Assembly (NCBI GenBank): GCA_005789925.1
Contig: SXWG01000088.1
Coordinates: 1-18,197 of the forward strand
Source: Actinomycetota bacterium
GTDB lineage: Bacteria > Actinomycetota > Acidimicrobiia > Acidimicrobiales > Ilumatobacteraceae
Length of the DNA stretch: 18,197 nt
Direction of reading: 5' to 3'
The position numbers and the translations under genes are program-made. Below are positions 7,007 through 13,189 of the stretch, one piece after another; the first letter of the stretch is position 1, and every line of letters starts with the position of its first letter. The notes under the pieces are model-generated. The model saw only the letters and a list, made by a program, of their open reading frames with translations. It ran no database searches and was not told the origin of the DNA.

Positions 7007-7093
7007 TCAGCCCCGACCCATGTTCGGGCGCTTGCCGTGGTTGGCCTTTGAGCGGCGCATACGCGCCTTGCGCTTCTTGGTCTTCTTCGACAT
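7007..7093 (-). CDS. Ribosomal protein bL37-like, 28 aa
   Basis: A 28-codon reading frame, missed by ordinary length cut-offs. The protein is extremely basic (SKKTKKRKARMRR at the start) and carries SKANHGKRPN near the end. That motif matches the small actinobacterial 50S protein bL37 found in mycobacterial ribosome structures, as I recall its sequence. It would bind 23S rRNA. There is no Shine-Dalgarno sequence; a -10 box TAGCCT lies 9 nt before the ATG. It is followed at once by the VOC gene and preceded by a perfect hairpin. A longer frame overlapping it in another phase (6357-7133) is a shadow in this part. Composition and motif make it real with good confidence; the family name relies on memory. 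Confidence 0.8.
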   Translation of the reverse strand: MSKKTKKRKARMRRSKANHGKRPNMGRG

Positions 7094-7102
7094 AAGGATG
7101 TG

Positions 7103-7133
7103 AGGCTATCGCCGAAAGGTCGACTTTCGGCAA
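7103..7133 (-). promoter_or_regulatory. Candidate bL37 promoter, TTGCCG-N19-TAGCCT
   Basis: TTGCCG (7133-7128) and TAGCCT (7108-7103) are separated by 19 bases on the minus strand, with the hairpin-forming repeat inside the spacer. The spacing is long, so the -35 is doubtful; the -10 lies 9 nt from the start codon. Confidence 0.35.
7111..7131. repeat. Perfect 8-bp inverted repeat with 5-nt loop
   Basis: GCCGAAAG and CTTTCGGC flank a 5-base loop. It sits 12 nt after the stop of the HNH nuclease gene and just ahead of bL37. No T tract follows on either strand, so it is not a classic terminator. It may be a stem that slows or protects the upstream transcript, or an operator over the bL37 promoter. 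Confidence 0.5.
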
Positions 7134-7143
7134 GCCGCGCTGG

Positions 7144-8097
7144 TCAGAGTTGACGCCAGCGGTTTCGCGCCTCGGTCGGACTAGTGGTGCAGGTGTACGC
7201 CCGTCCGTTGTAGGTGCCGCGTGCCCCCGCTGGCGAACAGAACGCTCCGGGGCGTGAGACAGTTGCGCCGGATTCTCTCGATGGAGCCTCCGTTGTCACG
7301 GTCGAGGGAATGGACGTCGTTGCTCGTGGTGCGACTGTTGTGGCTGGGCGGCGGTTTCGCACCGGCACGGTTGTCGTGGGCGACACTGTGGCGACACCGT
7401 TCACTTTGGCGATTGGAGCGATTGTCGTGCCTGCACATTCATTCGACAGGATCTTGCGCACACGACCTGCTTCGCTCTGATCCATTGACAAGCCCCACCG
7501 TGCTTTCACCGCGACCCAGTTACCCAGGTACTCGCAGATGTATGAGCGGTTCGGCGGCAACCAGTTCGATGGATCTCGATCGCTTTTGCTTCGATTCACT
7601 GAGTCGGTCACCGCAATCAACGTGCGTCGGTCGCTCATGTCGTTTGCGAACCGCTGTCTCGTGGCGGAGGACCACACGTTTGCCCCGCTGTCCCAGGCCT
7701 CTTTGAGCGCGACCACGTGGTCGATGTCGATGTCTGAGGGATCCGTGTGTGTCACACCGTCATAGGGCGAATACCAATCACCGGTAATGACTTTGCATCG
7801 GTAGCGGTCCACCTGCGCCGTGCTTGCGCTATCGCGAATGAGCACTTCTTCACGTGTGTCACAACCGTCTGAGTCATCGTCAACCCAGTGTTTGAACAAC
7901 TCTCGCTGATAACCGACTTTGACTTCGGACCTCACCGGAATTGAAGTGAACAGGTCATAAGCAGATGTCGCTGACGCACGTGGTACTTGTGTCGAACGAG
8001 TGGCGTTCGACTGCGTGGCGACGACCGATACTGCGATGCCGATGGCACCGAGCACCAGAGCGGCGTTATGACGAGACGACTTTGGGCGCGTTGTCAT
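7144..8097 (-). CDS. Secreted HNH-family (GmrSD C-terminal/DUF1524-like) nuclease, 317 aa
   Basis: A predicted exported or membrane-anchored endonuclease. Residues 11-28 form one hydrophobic segment after a basic start (TTRPKSSRH), as in a signal peptide or anchor. The catalytic part spans about residues 55-220: DIDHVVALKEAW (124-135, with the Asp-His pair), DRRTL, then N-R-S-K-S-D-R-D-P-S-N-W-L-P-P (168-182), the usual order of the betabetaalpha-metal fold in this family. A Thr/Pro-rich linker (~225-280) leads to a C-terminal Cys-containing repeat unit (FCSPAGARGTYNGRAYTC) that may bind the wall. The role is probably nutritional DNA degradation outside the cell. The start is ATG 8097; the frame upstream is covered by the HxlR gene, which it overlaps by 32 bases. 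This implies co-transcription with that regulator. Confidence 0.85.
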   Translation of the reverse strand: MTTRPKSSRHNAALVLGAIGIAVSVVATQSNATRSTQVPRASATSAYDLFTSIPVRSEVKVGYQRELFKHWVDDDSDGCDTREEVLIRDSASTAQVDRYRCKVITGDWYSPYDGVTHTDPSDIDIDHVVALKEAWDSGANVWSSATRQRFANDMSDRRTLIAVTDSVNRSKSDRDPSNWLPPNRSYICEYLGNWVAVKARWGLSMDQSEAGRVRKILSNECAGTTIAPIAKVNGVATVSPTTTVPVRNRRPATTVAPRATTSIPSTVTTEAPSRESGATVSRPGAFCSPAGARGTYNGRAYTCTTSPTEARNRWRQL

Positions 8098-8557
8098 AAC
8101 CGGTGTTGCCGCTCCACCCCGGTCCCTTGCGCAGCGTGACTGCGTCGATGTCGAGGGGCTTGTTGCACGCATCACAGACAAGCATAGGAATGAACGCGGC
8201 TCCACATTCCTCGTGGATGGTGGTCAACGAAGGTTGACCACCCATGAGCCACCTGTCCCCCCACGCCTTGATCGCTGCGAGCGTTGCGTACAAGTCTCGG
8301 CCCATGTCGGTGAGCTGGTATTCGTAGCGCTTCGGGCGATTACTGTAGAGAACTTTTTCGAGCACTCCGTTTTCGACCAACCAGCTCAGACGATCGGACA
8401 AGATGTTGCGCGCAATTCCAAGATCGGACTGCAGCGCCTCGTACCTGGTGTGGCCCACCATGACGCCACCGATGATGAGCGGGGTCCACCACTCACCGAT
8501 GACGTCGAGGGCACGGGCGGTGCCGTTGTTCAAATGAGAGACACTCGTTCGCTTCAT
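8066..8557 (-). CDS. HxlR/MarR-like winged-helix transcriptional regulator, 163 aa
   Basis: A DNA-binding regulator of the HxlR family. The family pattern is clear: ALDVIGEWWTPLIIGGVM at the start of the winged helix, R-Y-x-A-L-Q-S-D-L-GIARNILSDRL as the recognition region, then LVENGVLEKVLYSNRPKRYEYQLTDMGRDL as the wing. The ~50 residues after the DNA-binding domain include C-x10-C-x2-C (EECGAAFIPMLVCDACNKPL), a possible metal or redox site. I start it at ATG 8557: the frame is open to 8773, but that extension crosses the promoter region and the preceding gene's end. A -10 box (TATCGT) lies 8 nt before this ATG. An inverted-repeat array lies 50-75 nt upstream. The overlapping downstream nuclease gene is the likely target, along with itself. 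Confidence 0.88.
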   Translation of the reverse strand: MKRTSVSHLNNGTARALDVIGEWWTPLIIGGVMVGHTRYEALQSDLGIARNILSDRLSWLVENGVLEKVLYSNRPKRYEYQLTDMGRDLYATLAAIKAWGDRWLMGGQPSLTTIHEECGAAFIPMLVCDACNKPLDIDAVTLRKGPGWSGNTGYDNAPKVVSS

Positions 8558-8565
8558 CGCTTTCG

Positions 8566-8571
8566 ACGATA
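8566..8571 (-). promoter_or_regulatory. Leaderless -10 box TATCGT for the HxlR gene
   Basis: TATCGT ends 8 nt before the ATG at 8557 on the minus strand. No Shine-Dalgarno sequence is present. No clear -35 is seen, which fits control by an activator bound upstream. Confidence 0.5.
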
Positions 8572-8609
8572 GACCGAGGGTGTGTCGTATTTGGGTATTG
8601 GCGACAATC

Positions 8610-8634
8610 CTATTTGAAGAAATAGGGGCTATTT
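8610..8634. promoter_or_regulatory. Three-half-site operator array (CTATTT/AAATAG) upstream of HxlR gene
   Basis: CTATTT (8610-8615), AAATAG (8620-8625) and CTATTT (8629-8634) alternate in orientation about one helical turn apart. This makes two overlapping perfect inverted repeats: CCTATTTGAAGAAATAGG at 8609-8626 and AAATAG-GGG-CTATTT at 8620-8634. The stretch is AT-rich against its surroundings. It sits between the ferredoxin stop and the HxlR promoter, a normal place for an autoregulatory site. Confidence 0.6.
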
Positions 8635-8663
8635 TGTGCGCGCTTTCGACACGAAAACAGGCG

Positions 8664-8942
8664 TCAGGCGACGGCATCGGTTGCCGGCATGAGATCTGTG
8701 TCCATGTCGTCGATGTCGATGAAGATGCACTCCCCTGGACAGACCTCGGCGGCTTCAAGCACCGACACCACATGTCGAGGAATGACAGTGGCGAGGCTTC
8801 CTGATCCCCCTGGGTCGTTCAGAATTTCGCCACGCTCGGCGACATAGGCGATGCCGTCTTCGAGTTGAACGAAGACATCGGGACAGTGGTCGACGCACAG
8901 GCCGTCACCGGTGCACAAGTCTTGGTCGATCCACACGCGCAC
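8664..8942 (-). CDS. Small single-cluster ferredoxin, 92 aa
   Basis: An electron-transfer ferredoxin of the type that serves actinobacterial cytochromes P450 and oxygenases. The cluster motif is C-x2-D-x2-C (CTGDGLC) with a distal CPGEC. Asp at the second position, where a Cys would sit in a 4Fe-4S protein, points to a 3Fe-4S cluster or an Asp-ligated 4Fe-4S cluster. An extra Cys lies in VDHCPD. The tail IDIDDMDTDLM is acidic, usual for docking. I start it at GTG 8942, giving VRVWIDQDLC, because a -10 box TACGGT lies 7 nt before it; the frame is open upstream to 9041 but that part overlaps the next gene. No P450 is in the window, so its partner is unknown. Confidence 0.88.
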   Translation of the reverse strand: MRVWIDQDLCTGDGLCVDHCPDVFVQLEDGIAYVAERGEILNDPGGSGSLATVIPRHVVSVLEAAEVCPGECIFIDIDDMDTDLMPATDAVA

Positions 8943-8949
8943 GACGATG

Positions 8950-8955
8950 ACCGTA
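8950..8955 (-). promoter_or_regulatory. Leaderless -10 box TACGGT for the ferredoxin gene
   Basis: TACGGT on the minus strand ends 7 nt before GTG 8942. This spacing supports 8942 as the start over the longer frame. Confidence 0.4.
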
Positions 8956-9013
8956 TCGGTGTGACCCCAGGTCCTGCCAAGTCCGAGCCCGTACGAATCA
9001 GTTAGGAAGCGCG

Positions 9014-9388
9014 TCAGCCCGCGAGCGACGCCAGGAGGCACACCATCAACGCCGTATTGCGCCAGACATCACGCCATGACGGCGGTACGCGCCGAGTCGA
9101 GCCGAAACATCCACACGGAATGTCGTCCCCGCGTCGAATTCGCACGACGAGATGTGCCGTGAACACCGCCAAGACTGCGAAGGCAGGCCAGATGACTGCC
9201 CTCGTCGGTCGCAATGCGATCAGTGCCACACCGAGCACCACCTCGACCACGGGCATGAGAACCGCAATGCTCAACGGAACTCTCTGCGCCTGCGCGTCCG
9301 ACTGCCACGACGACCATGACGTCAGTTTTTGGACACCGGCGAACACGAACACAACTCCCACCACAGCGGAAAGTAACCACACCATCAT
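9014..9388 (-). CDS. MauE/DoxX-like four-helix membrane protein, 124 aa
   Basis: A small integral membrane protein of the MauE (methylamine utilisation)/DoxX-like group. Four hydrophobic segments are visible at about residues 4-20 (VWLLSAVVGVVFVFAGVQKL), 43-62, 68-86 and 105-123. After the third comes IPCGCFG, the paired-Cys motif of MauE-like proteins, which suggests thiol-disulfide chemistry or delivery of reducing power across the membrane. No mau genes are nearby, so it is unlikely to serve methylamine dehydrogenase here. A GAAGGG ribosome site sits before two adjacent ATGs at 9388 and 9385; the second has the better spacing, so the true start may be one codon later. It lies between the ferredoxin and flavin reductase genes on the same strand. 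Confidence 0.8.
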   Translation of the reverse strand: MMVWLLSAVVGVVFVFAGVQKLTSWSSWQSDAQAQRVPLSIAVLMPVVEVVLGVALIALRPTRAVIWPAFAVLAVFTAHLVVRIRRGDDIPCGCFGSTRRVPPSWRDVWRNTALMVCLLASLAG

Positions 9389-9422
9389 CGACCCTTCACG
9401 GTGTCCATGGCACGACGTGGTG

Positions 9423-9920
9423 TCAGCCGTCAGTCGGCAACTCGGCACCGATGACTTTTCCGCGAAAGAACACCATTGCCGAATCAGTTGAGTCGCCGAG
9501 ATCGAGATGGCGCACCTCACCCACCACCAGATAATGGTCACCGATTTCAGAGACTGAATGGACCGAGCAATCAATCCAAGCGGTCACGCCGCCCAAAATC
9601 GGCGACCCGCTCGGTGCCGGATTCCATTCGACTCCGTCGAATCGGTTCTCAGATTCCTTGGCGAACCGCCAGCACAACTCACTCTGGTCAGCAGCAAGAA
9701 CGTTGACACAAAATGATCCTTGCGGCTCAATGAGGGACCATGTGCGTGACGAGAGTCCGACAAAAAAACCGACGAGCGGCGGCGACAGTGACACAGATGC
9801 GAAGGAACCAATCGTGATGCCCTGCGGCTCGGCGGCAGCATCGAGCCCCGATACGACGACGACGGACGTCGGGGCATGACCGAGGATGTTGCGAAAGTGT
9901 TTGCTGTCGATGTCGGCCAC
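9423..9920 (-). CDS. Flavin reductase-like domain protein, 165 aa
   Basis: A flavin-binding split-barrel protein of the flavin reductase (HpaC/two-component oxygenase reductase) family. The pattern is typical: an N-terminal FRNILGHAPTSVVVVSG, then GITIGSFASVSLSPPLVGFFV (FMN/FAD-binding loop), SFCVNVLAADQ, F-A-K-E-S-x-N-R-F-D-G-V, and the closing GDHYLVVGEVRHL. Such proteins reduce FMN or FAD with NAD(P)H and hand it to a monooxygenase. No monooxygenase is in the window. It starts with GTG at 9920 behind a -10 box TACTCT 6 nt upstream. Length is standard. Soluble. Confidence 0.88.
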   Translation of the reverse strand: MADIDSKHFRNILGHAPTSVVVVSGLDAAAEPQGITIGSFASVSLSPPLVGFFVGLSSRTWSLIEPQGSFCVNVLAADQSELCWRFAKESENRFDGVEWNPAPSGSPILGGVTAWIDCSVHSVSEIGDHYLVVGEVRHLDLGDSTDSAMVFFRGKVIGAELPTDG

Positions 9921-9926
9921 GCCGCC

Positions 9927-9932
9927 AGAGTA
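9927..9932 (-). promoter_or_regulatory. Leaderless -10 box TACTCT for the flavin reductase gene
   Basis: TACTCT on the minus strand ends 6 nt before GTG 9920. No Shine-Dalgarno sequence is present. The same hexamer and spacing recur before the mcl gene at 17895. Confidence 0.5.
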
Positions 9933-9976
9933 GTTGCTGACCTCACCGGCGACGAGAGTCGCACCTACGTGGGCGT

Positions 9977-10807
9977 TCAGCGTTCGACGGCGATGGTCAT
10001 TCCTTCGCGCGCGAGCACCACCCGCGGATCGTCATCGCCCGCTGTCCATGATGACAAGTTGGAGTCCAAGGCATCATCCGTGCGACTCGGATCGTGATGG
10101 AACATGACGAGCGTGCCCACGTTGAGTGTGCGAGCGATGTGCAGCGCATAGTCGCCGGTGCAATGTCCCCAATCGGAACGATGACGAAACTCCTCCACCG
10201 TGTATTGCGAGTCATGAATGAGAAGATCGACTCCTTCGACGAGATTTACCACCGCGTCAGCGATGTCAAAGGATCCGTCAATGGGCTGTTGATGGTCCGG
10301 GAGATACGCGACGGAACGTCCCCCGTGCTCGATGCGGTACCCGAGTGTCGGCCCGATGTGGGGTATGAAGCGCGATGTCACCGAAAATTGACCAACTTTG
10401 AATTCACAATCACCGATGGTGTGGACATCGAGTATTCCGGGAAGATCGGAGACATCGACGGGAAACATCGGGGGTTTGATCATGTCGAGAAGTGCGACGC
10501 GCGCTGGACGTCCATCGTCCTGCGTCGGTGCGTAGATGTCCATGCGCGTCCCGGCGTCGAGTACCGGTGGGAAGAACGGCAGACCTTGCACATGGTCCCA
10601 ATGCAAGTGTGTCAACAGGGCGGCACCGACGAACGGCCGTCCCTCTGTACGCAGTTGATGTCCGAGATAACGCACACCGGTGCCGAGATCGAGAATCAAC
10701 GGGGACTCGTCACCGACACGCAGAGAAACACATGACGTGTTGCCGCCATAGCGATGAGTGTCTGGACCATGGCACGGTGTCGAACCGCGGACGCCATGGA
10801 ACGTCAC
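9977..10807 (-). CDS. MBL-fold metallo-hydrolase, 276 aa
   Basis: A zinc-dependent hydrolase of the metallo-beta-lactamase fold. The metal motif is T-H-L-H-W-D-H at residues 66-72, with later ligands in RFIPHIG, YLPDHQQ, LIHDSQYT and MFHHDPSRTD. The N-terminus GVRGSTPCHGPDTHRYGGNTSC is characteristic of a bacterial subgroup related to cyclic-nucleotide phosphodiesterases and RNase Z-like enzymes. The substrate could be a cyclic nucleotide or another phosphodiester; sequence alone does not settle it. It starts with GTG at 10807; the only upstream purine run (GGGGG) is rather far. It is divergent from the alpha/beta hydrolase gene, with 74 nt between the starts. Confidence 0.88.
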   Translation of the reverse strand: MTFHGVRGSTPCHGPDTHRYGGNTSCVSLRVGDESPLILDLGTGVRYLGHQLRTEGRPFVGAALLTHLHWDHVQGLPFFPPVLDAGTRMDIYAPTQDDGRPARVALLDMIKPPMFPVDVSDLPGILDVHTIGDCEFKVGQFSVTSRFIPHIGPTLGYRIEHGGRSVAYLPDHQQPIDGSFDIADAVVNLVEGVDLLIHDSQYTVEEFRHRSDWGHCTGDYALHIARTLNVGTLVMFHHDPSRTDDALDSNLSSWTAGDDDPRVVLAREGMTIAVER

Positions 10808-10820
10808 AGAGAATGCGTCG

Positions 10821-10849
10821 TTGCCCCCGATGAGTCGACACGCTAGAGG
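10821..10849 (+). promoter_or_regulatory. Sigma70-type promoter of the alpha/beta hydrolase gene
   Basis: TTGCCC (10821-10826) and TAGAGG (10844-10849) are exactly 17 bases apart. Transcription would begin about 25 nt before the GTG at 10882. The -35 hexamer equals that of the amidohydrolase promoter at 2091. Confidence 0.45.
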
Positions 10850-10868
10850 TGCCTCACGGTGCCTGCCT

Positions 10869-10875
10869 AAAGGAG
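10869..10875 (+). promoter_or_regulatory. Ribosome binding site fixing the hydrolase start
   Basis: AAAGGAG lies 6 nt before GTG 10882. It favours this start over the in-frame GTG at 10849, which overlaps the predicted -10 box. Confidence 0.75.
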
Positions 10876-10881
10876 CCCTGC

Positions 10882-11805
10882 GTGACCTGTGTCGCAGACA
10901 CCCCGACTACGGTGCGATGCGTGACTGACAGCAGACGAATCACGACGGGACACGTCACCGCCAATAGCATCGACTTCGCCTTCCTCGAATGTGGTGCGGG
11001 CCCTCTCGCGCTCTGTCTGCATGGATTTCCGGACAGCGCCCACATTTGGCGCCACCTTCTGCCGGCTCTCGCAGACGCCGGCTTCCGAGCGGTTGCGCCT
11101 TTCACCCGTGGTTATGCACCCACGTCCACCGCAGCCGACGGGTACTACGCCACCGGAACACTTGCTGCCGATGCGAACGCACTTCACGATGCCCTCGGCG
11201 GCGCGTCAGATGCCGTCATCATCGGACATGACTGGGGCGCACCCTCTGCATACGGTGCCGCAGGTCGACATCCGGACCGCTGGAGTCGAGTCGTCGGCAT
11301 GGCAGTACCACCAGGGCCTGCGTTCAGTCTCGCGTTCATGACGAATCAGGCTCAACTGAAGCGCAGCTGGTACATGTTCTTTTTTCAACATGCACTCGCC
11401 GATGTGGTCGTGCCCGCCAATGATCTTGCGTTCATCGACATGTTGTGGGCCGACTGGTCGCCGGGTTTCAGCGCGGCAGACGACATCGAGAACGTGAAGA
11501 GATGTCTGCGCGACCCCGAGAATCTGACAGCTGCGCTCGGGTACTACCGCGCCACACTCGGAGATGCGAAGAAGGACCCCGCCGTCGACGACGAGCAGCG
11601 AATGTGTTTCGAGGCGCCGCCACAACCGACGTTGTACTTGCACGGCGTGAACGATGGTTGTTGCGGAAAAGAAGTCGCTGAATCTGCACAAGCAATGTGT
11701 CCGAGCGTGAATGTCACCTTTGTCGACGGCGCCGGGCACTTCTTGCAAGTCGAGCAACCTGCAATCGTGAACCAACTCGTCGTAGATTGGGTCACGGCAA
11801 AGTGA
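10882..11805 (+). CDS. Alpha/beta hydrolase, epoxide hydrolase-like, 307 aa
   Basis: An alpha/beta-fold hydrolase of the epoxide hydrolase/haloalkane dehalogenase branch. The nucleophile is Asp, not Ser: D117 in GHDWGA. The oxyanion region is HGFPDS (47-52), where the Pro after Phe is typical of epoxide hydrolases. The later acid is in LHGVNDGCC and the catalytic His in GAGHFLQVEQP. A cap domain lies at about residues 145-230 with WYMFFFQH, whose Tyr is a candidate ring-opening residue. It is cytoplasmic, with no signal peptide. The natural substrate is unknown. Nearby acyl-CoA genes do not clearly link to it. The last 14 bases overlap the convergent mutY gene. Confidence 0.86.
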   Translation: MTCVADTPTTVRCVTDSRRITTGHVTANSIDFAFLECGAGPLALCLHGFPDSAHIWRHLLPALADAGFRAVAPFTRGYAPTSTAADGYYATGTLAADANALHDALGGASDAVIIGHDWGAPSAYGAAGRHPDRWSRVVGMAVPPGPAFSLAFMTNQAQLKRSWYMFFFQHALADVVVPANDLAFIDMLWADWSPGFSAADDIENVKRCLRDPENLTAALGYYRATLGDAKKDPAVDDEQRMCFEAPPQPTLYLHGVNDGCCGKEVAESAQAMCPSVNVTFVDGAGHFLQVEQPAIVNQLVVDWVTAK

Positions 11806-12673
11806 CAGTTCCGTTCACACGTACGACAAGACCTTCATCCAGCAATTGACCAAGAAGTCGTTTTGCCCGGTCGACGTCATCGATCATGTTCATCGCCGCA
11901 AACACTTCCTCGTCGCGAAGCGGCTGTTGAGCGACGGCGCGCAATGCCCGACCGCGGGCCTGGCGATCTGAACCTTCGAACTTTGGTTGCGGCCGACTCG
12001 TGCCCTGAGTCGCCACCGCCGGGTCGGGCCGATTGATGTCGCCACCCCACGCACATAACCGCGACAACGGACAACGGTCACACGCAGGCGCACGAGCGGT
12101 GCACAACGTCGCCCCGAAGTCCATCATGATTTGGTTCCACTCCCACGAGCGGCCTTCGGGCACCACGTCGTCGGCAAGCCCCTGCGTCACTGCGAGTTTC
12201 ATCGGTTCTCCGACGAGGCGTGACAGCACTCGGGCCGCGTTCGTGTCGACCACCGCGACATTCCTGCCGAATGCGAACGCAAGAATTGCGCGCGCCGTGT
12301 ACGGCCCGATTCCCGGAAGCGCGAGCAGCGCATCGATGTCGTCTGGCACACGACCTCCGTGTTCACGCTGAACGACGACGGCTGCGTCTCGCAGATTTCG
12401 ACATCGACGTGGATATCCGAGGCCTTCCCACAACATGAGCGCATCTCCGAGTGGTGCCTCAGCCAAGTCCCCAGGTCGTGGAAAACGGTCGATGAATGCA
12501 TCGAACTTTGGCAACACGCGTGCCACCGACGTCTGTTGCAACATCACCTCACTGACGAGGATGACCCACGGGTCCTGTGTTCGACGCCATGGCAGGTCGC
12601 GGAGACGCGATTCGCCCCACGCGAGCAGCGCGCCGGTCACCCGGTCACGGGAGCGTTGGGTCAGTTCTCCCAC
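11792..12673 (-). CDS. mutY: A/G-specific adenine DNA glycosylase MutY, about 293 aa
   Basis: The base-excision repair glycosylase that removes adenine mispaired with 8-oxoguanine. Visible in order: DLPWR near residue 26, catalytic Glu in SEVMLQQT (E42), the helix-hairpin-helix LPGIGPYTARAI (119-130), the catalytic Asp in AVVDTNAARVL (D143), and the 4Fe-4S motif C191-x6-C198-x2-C201-x5-C207. The C-terminal NUDIX-like 8-oxoG domain of E. coli MutY is missing or replaced by a short helical tail (FAAMNMIDDVDRAKRLLGQLL), as in other short actinobacterial MutY proteins. I use GTG 12673, which overlaps the MaoC stop by 13 bases; GTG 12640 is an alternative, and the frame itself is open to 12754. 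Confidence 0.93.
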   Translation of the reverse strand: MGELTQRSRDRVTGALLAWGESRLRDLPWRRTQDPWVILVSEVMLQQTSVARVLPKFDAFIDRFPRPGDLAEAPLGDALMLWEGLGYPRRCRNLRDAAVVVQREHGGRVPDDIDALLALPGIGPYTARAILAFAFGRNVAVVDTNAARVLSRLVGEPMKLAVTQGLADDVVPEGRSWEWNQIMMDFGATLCTARAPACDRCPLSRLCAWGGDINRPDPAVATQGTSRPQPKFEGSDRQARGRALRAVAQQPLRDEEVFAAMNMIDDVDRAKRLLGQLLDEGLVVRVNGTVTLP

Positions 12674-13176
12674 ACGTCGACGCCGTCGTACGGGCGACGG
12701 CGGGTCGGCGCAAACTCGCGCTTCCACACCATCACGCGGCGACGGAAATAACACACTTCCTTGCCCTCTTGATTGAAGGCCTTGGTCTCAACCGTCACGA
12801 CACCGCGGTCATTCTTCGACTTGCTTTCTTGGACGTCGAGCACGCGAGTCTCGGCGTGGATGGTGTCCCCATGAAACGTCGGGAACTTGTGCTGCAGCGT
12901 CTCGACTTCAAGATTTGCGATGGCAGCCCCGCTCACGTCGGGAACGCTCATGCCGAGCACCAGCGAGTAGACGAGATTTCCCACGACAACATTGCGACCC
13001 TGCACACTCTCCTTCGCGAACCAATCATTCGTGTGCAGTGGGTGGTGGTTCATCGTGATCATGCAGAACAGATGGTCGTCGTACTCGGTGATCGTCTTGC
13101 CGGGCCAATGCTTGTACACATCCCCGACCACGAAATCTTCCAGACATCTGCCGAATGGGCGCTCATGTGTCGTCAT
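12661..13176 (-). CDS. MaoC-family hydratase, probable mesaconyl-CoA hydratase, 171 aa
   Basis: A single hot-dog-fold hydratase. The N-terminal F-G-R-C-L-E-D-F-V-V-G-D-V-Y-K-H-W-P-G-K-T and TMNHHPLHTND, then VVVGNLVYSLVLGMSVPDVSG and FPTFHGDTIHAET, strongly resemble the MaoC protein of the streptomycete ethylmalonyl-CoA cluster, as I recall it. In that pathway mesaconyl-CoA is hydrated to beta-methylmalyl-CoA. The usual D-x-N-P-x-H active-site motif of R-hydratases reads N43-H-H45-P-L-H48 here, so the general-acid Asp is Asn. The gene starts 10 nt after the flippase gene stop and overlaps mutY, and thus lies in a minus-strand cluster. A TAGCGT box 7 nt before the ATG might allow separate leaderless transcription. 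Family sure; substrate a moderately supported inference. Confidence 0.82.
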   Translation of the reverse strand: MTTHERPFGRCLEDFVVGDVYKHWPGKTITEYDDHLFCMITMNHHPLHTNDWFAKESVQGRNVVVGNLVYSLVLGMSVPDVSGAAIANLEVETLQHKFPTFHGDTIHAETRVLDVQESKSKNDRGVVTVETKAFNQEGKEVCYFRRRVMVWKREFAPTRRRPYDGVDVWEN

Positions 13177-13183
13177 GGTTCGA

Positions 13184-13189
13184 ACGCTA
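13184..13189 (-). promoter_or_regulatory. Candidate leaderless -10 box TAGCGT for the MaoC gene
   Basis: TAGCGT ends 7 nt before ATG 13176. Its TAG is also the stop codon of the upstream flippase gene, so the match may be chance. If used, it would give MaoC a private promoter inside the operon. Confidence 0.35.

Noticed and set aside
6993..7133. N-terminal extension of the VOC protein to ATG 7133
   Set aside because: It would overlap the bL37 gene on the same strand in another phase and shows no VOC-like sequence.
8558..8773. N-terminal extension of the HxlR frame
   Set aside because: It crosses the operator array, the -10 box and the ferredoxin 3' end, and carries no regulator-like sequence.
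9014..9388. Methylamine utilisation (mau) cluster
   Set aside because: Only the MauE-like fold is present; no methylamine dehydrogenase subunits or other mau genes.
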